Origin: Bacillota bacterium
Lineage (GTDB): Bacteria > Bacillota > Clostridia > Lachnospirales > Lachnospiraceae
Assembly: GCA_023387635.1 (NCBI GenBank)
Contig: JAEWHU010000123.1
Coordinates: 1 to 6,444 of the forward strand
Direction of reading: 5' to 3'
Length of the DNA stretch: 6,444 nucleotides
Program-made: the position numbers and the translations under genes
The notes under the pieces: model-generated
The model's database searches: none
What the model was told of the DNA's origin: nothing
The model's input: the letters and a program-made list of their open reading frames with translations, nothing else
Shown: positions 6,285 to 6,444 of the stretch, piece by piece
How positions within the stretch are numbered: the stretch's first letter is position 1
How the letters are laid out: each line of letters starts with the position of its first letter

Positions 6285-6335
6285 AAAAGGTCCAGATTCA
6301 TAATCATTTTTGATTAAAAATCTGGACCTTTTTTT
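6285..6335. terminator. Strong hairpin terminator near the insertion sequence end
   Basis: A 14-bp perfect stem (6285-6298 with 6319-6332, core GGTCCAGATT / AATCTGGACC) continues past a 2x2 internal loop into a 6-bp stem (TAATCA / TGATTA) with a TTTT loop. A run of seven T (6329-6335) follows on the + strand, and four T flank it on the - strand. It would stop both transposase transcripts leaving the element and transcripts entering from the small membrane gene. Confidence 0.85.
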
Positions 6336-6350
6336 GATTTCTATTACCTA

Positions 6351-6365
6351 GAGGGTATAACCCTC
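6351..6365. repeat. Short hairpin just after the transposase stop codon
   Basis: GAGGGT-ATA-ACCCTC is a perfect 6-bp inverted repeat, 5 bases past the transposase stop on the - strand. No T run follows, so it is probably an RNA-stabilising or protective structure rather than a terminator. Confidence 0.5.
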
Positions 6366-6370
6366 CATAT

Positions 6371-6444
6371 TTAATCAGCTATTAATTTTAGAATTCGCTT
6401 TATATTAACTGCAAATATAGTCATAGCACCTTGTATTTCCATGC
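6371..6444 (-). CDS. Transposase, IS1182 family, C-terminal end only (runs off window)
   Basis: Only the last 24 codons are in the window; the gene continues past the right edge on the - strand. The visible end reads MEIQGAMTIFAVNIKRILKL, then IAD and a stop. This matches the C-terminus I know from clostridial IS1182-type DDE transposases (GMELQGAMTIFTVNLKRILKL). The catalytic DDE residues would lie outside the window, so it cannot be said whether the copy is intact. The first visible Met is internal, not the start. Confidence 0.8.
   Translation of the reverse strand, partial: MEIQGAMTIFAVNIKRILKLIAD

Larger units (their letters stand above)
6235..6444 (-). mobile_element. End of an IS1182-family insertion sequence (partial, runs off window)
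   Basis: The transposase C-terminus on the - strand marks this as the 3' side of an insertion element that continues past the window. The outer boundary is inferred. GAGGGCACTGAAAAACC at 6235-6251, reading TTTTTCAGTGCCCTC outward on the - strand, looks like a terminal inverted repeat. It is followed by an imperfect hairpin, GAAAAACC-TTC-GGTATTTC (6244-6262). The other end and any target duplication are not visible, so the exact edge is uncertain by tens of bases. Confidence 0.55.

Overview
The window is AT-rich DNA from a low-GC Gram-positive anaerobe. Strong AGGAGG-type ribosome binding sites, TTGACA/TATAAT-like promoters and the protein families present suggest a clostridial Firmicute, most likely Lachnospiraceae (Lachnoclostridium-like). 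This placement rests on recognising protein families and was not computed.

Layout, left to right. (1) 24-1579, + strand: a compact three-gene operon. It encodes a PadR-family repressor, a single-pass membrane protein with an N-terminal cytoplasmic 'permease prefix domain 1' (HAAS-like) region and an exported C-terminal domain, and a second single-pass membrane protein with an unrecognised exported domain. The reading frames overlap by 14 and 8 bases, and a strong hairpin terminator at 1586-1637 ends the unit. (2) 1688-2263, - strand: thymidine kinase (tdk) with its own promoter. (3) 2264-2635: a 372-bp divergent intergenic region holding promoters for tdk and the superoxide dismutase gene, plus two inverted repeats of unknown role. 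(4) 2636-3259, + strand: a manganese-type superoxide dismutase, followed by a terminator shared with the convergent unit. (5) 5692-3367, - strand: an apparent two-gene operon of a 12-helix MFS transporter followed by a DUF2804 protein. (6) 5693-5997: a 305-bp divergent intergenic region with a good extended -10 promoter for the next gene. (7) 5998-6213, + strand: a 71-residue membrane protein with two predicted helices. (8) About 6235 to the window end: the edge of an insertion sequence. The last 24 codons of an IS1182-family transposase are visible on the - strand, with hairpins between its stop codon and the inferred element end.

Most of the window is ordinary housekeeping and accessory gene content. 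The parts least explained by known biology are the PadR operon's two exported domains, the MFS-DUF2804 pair, and the nested inverted repeat at 2462-2508. No CRISPR array, tRNA, rRNA or recognisable riboswitch was seen.
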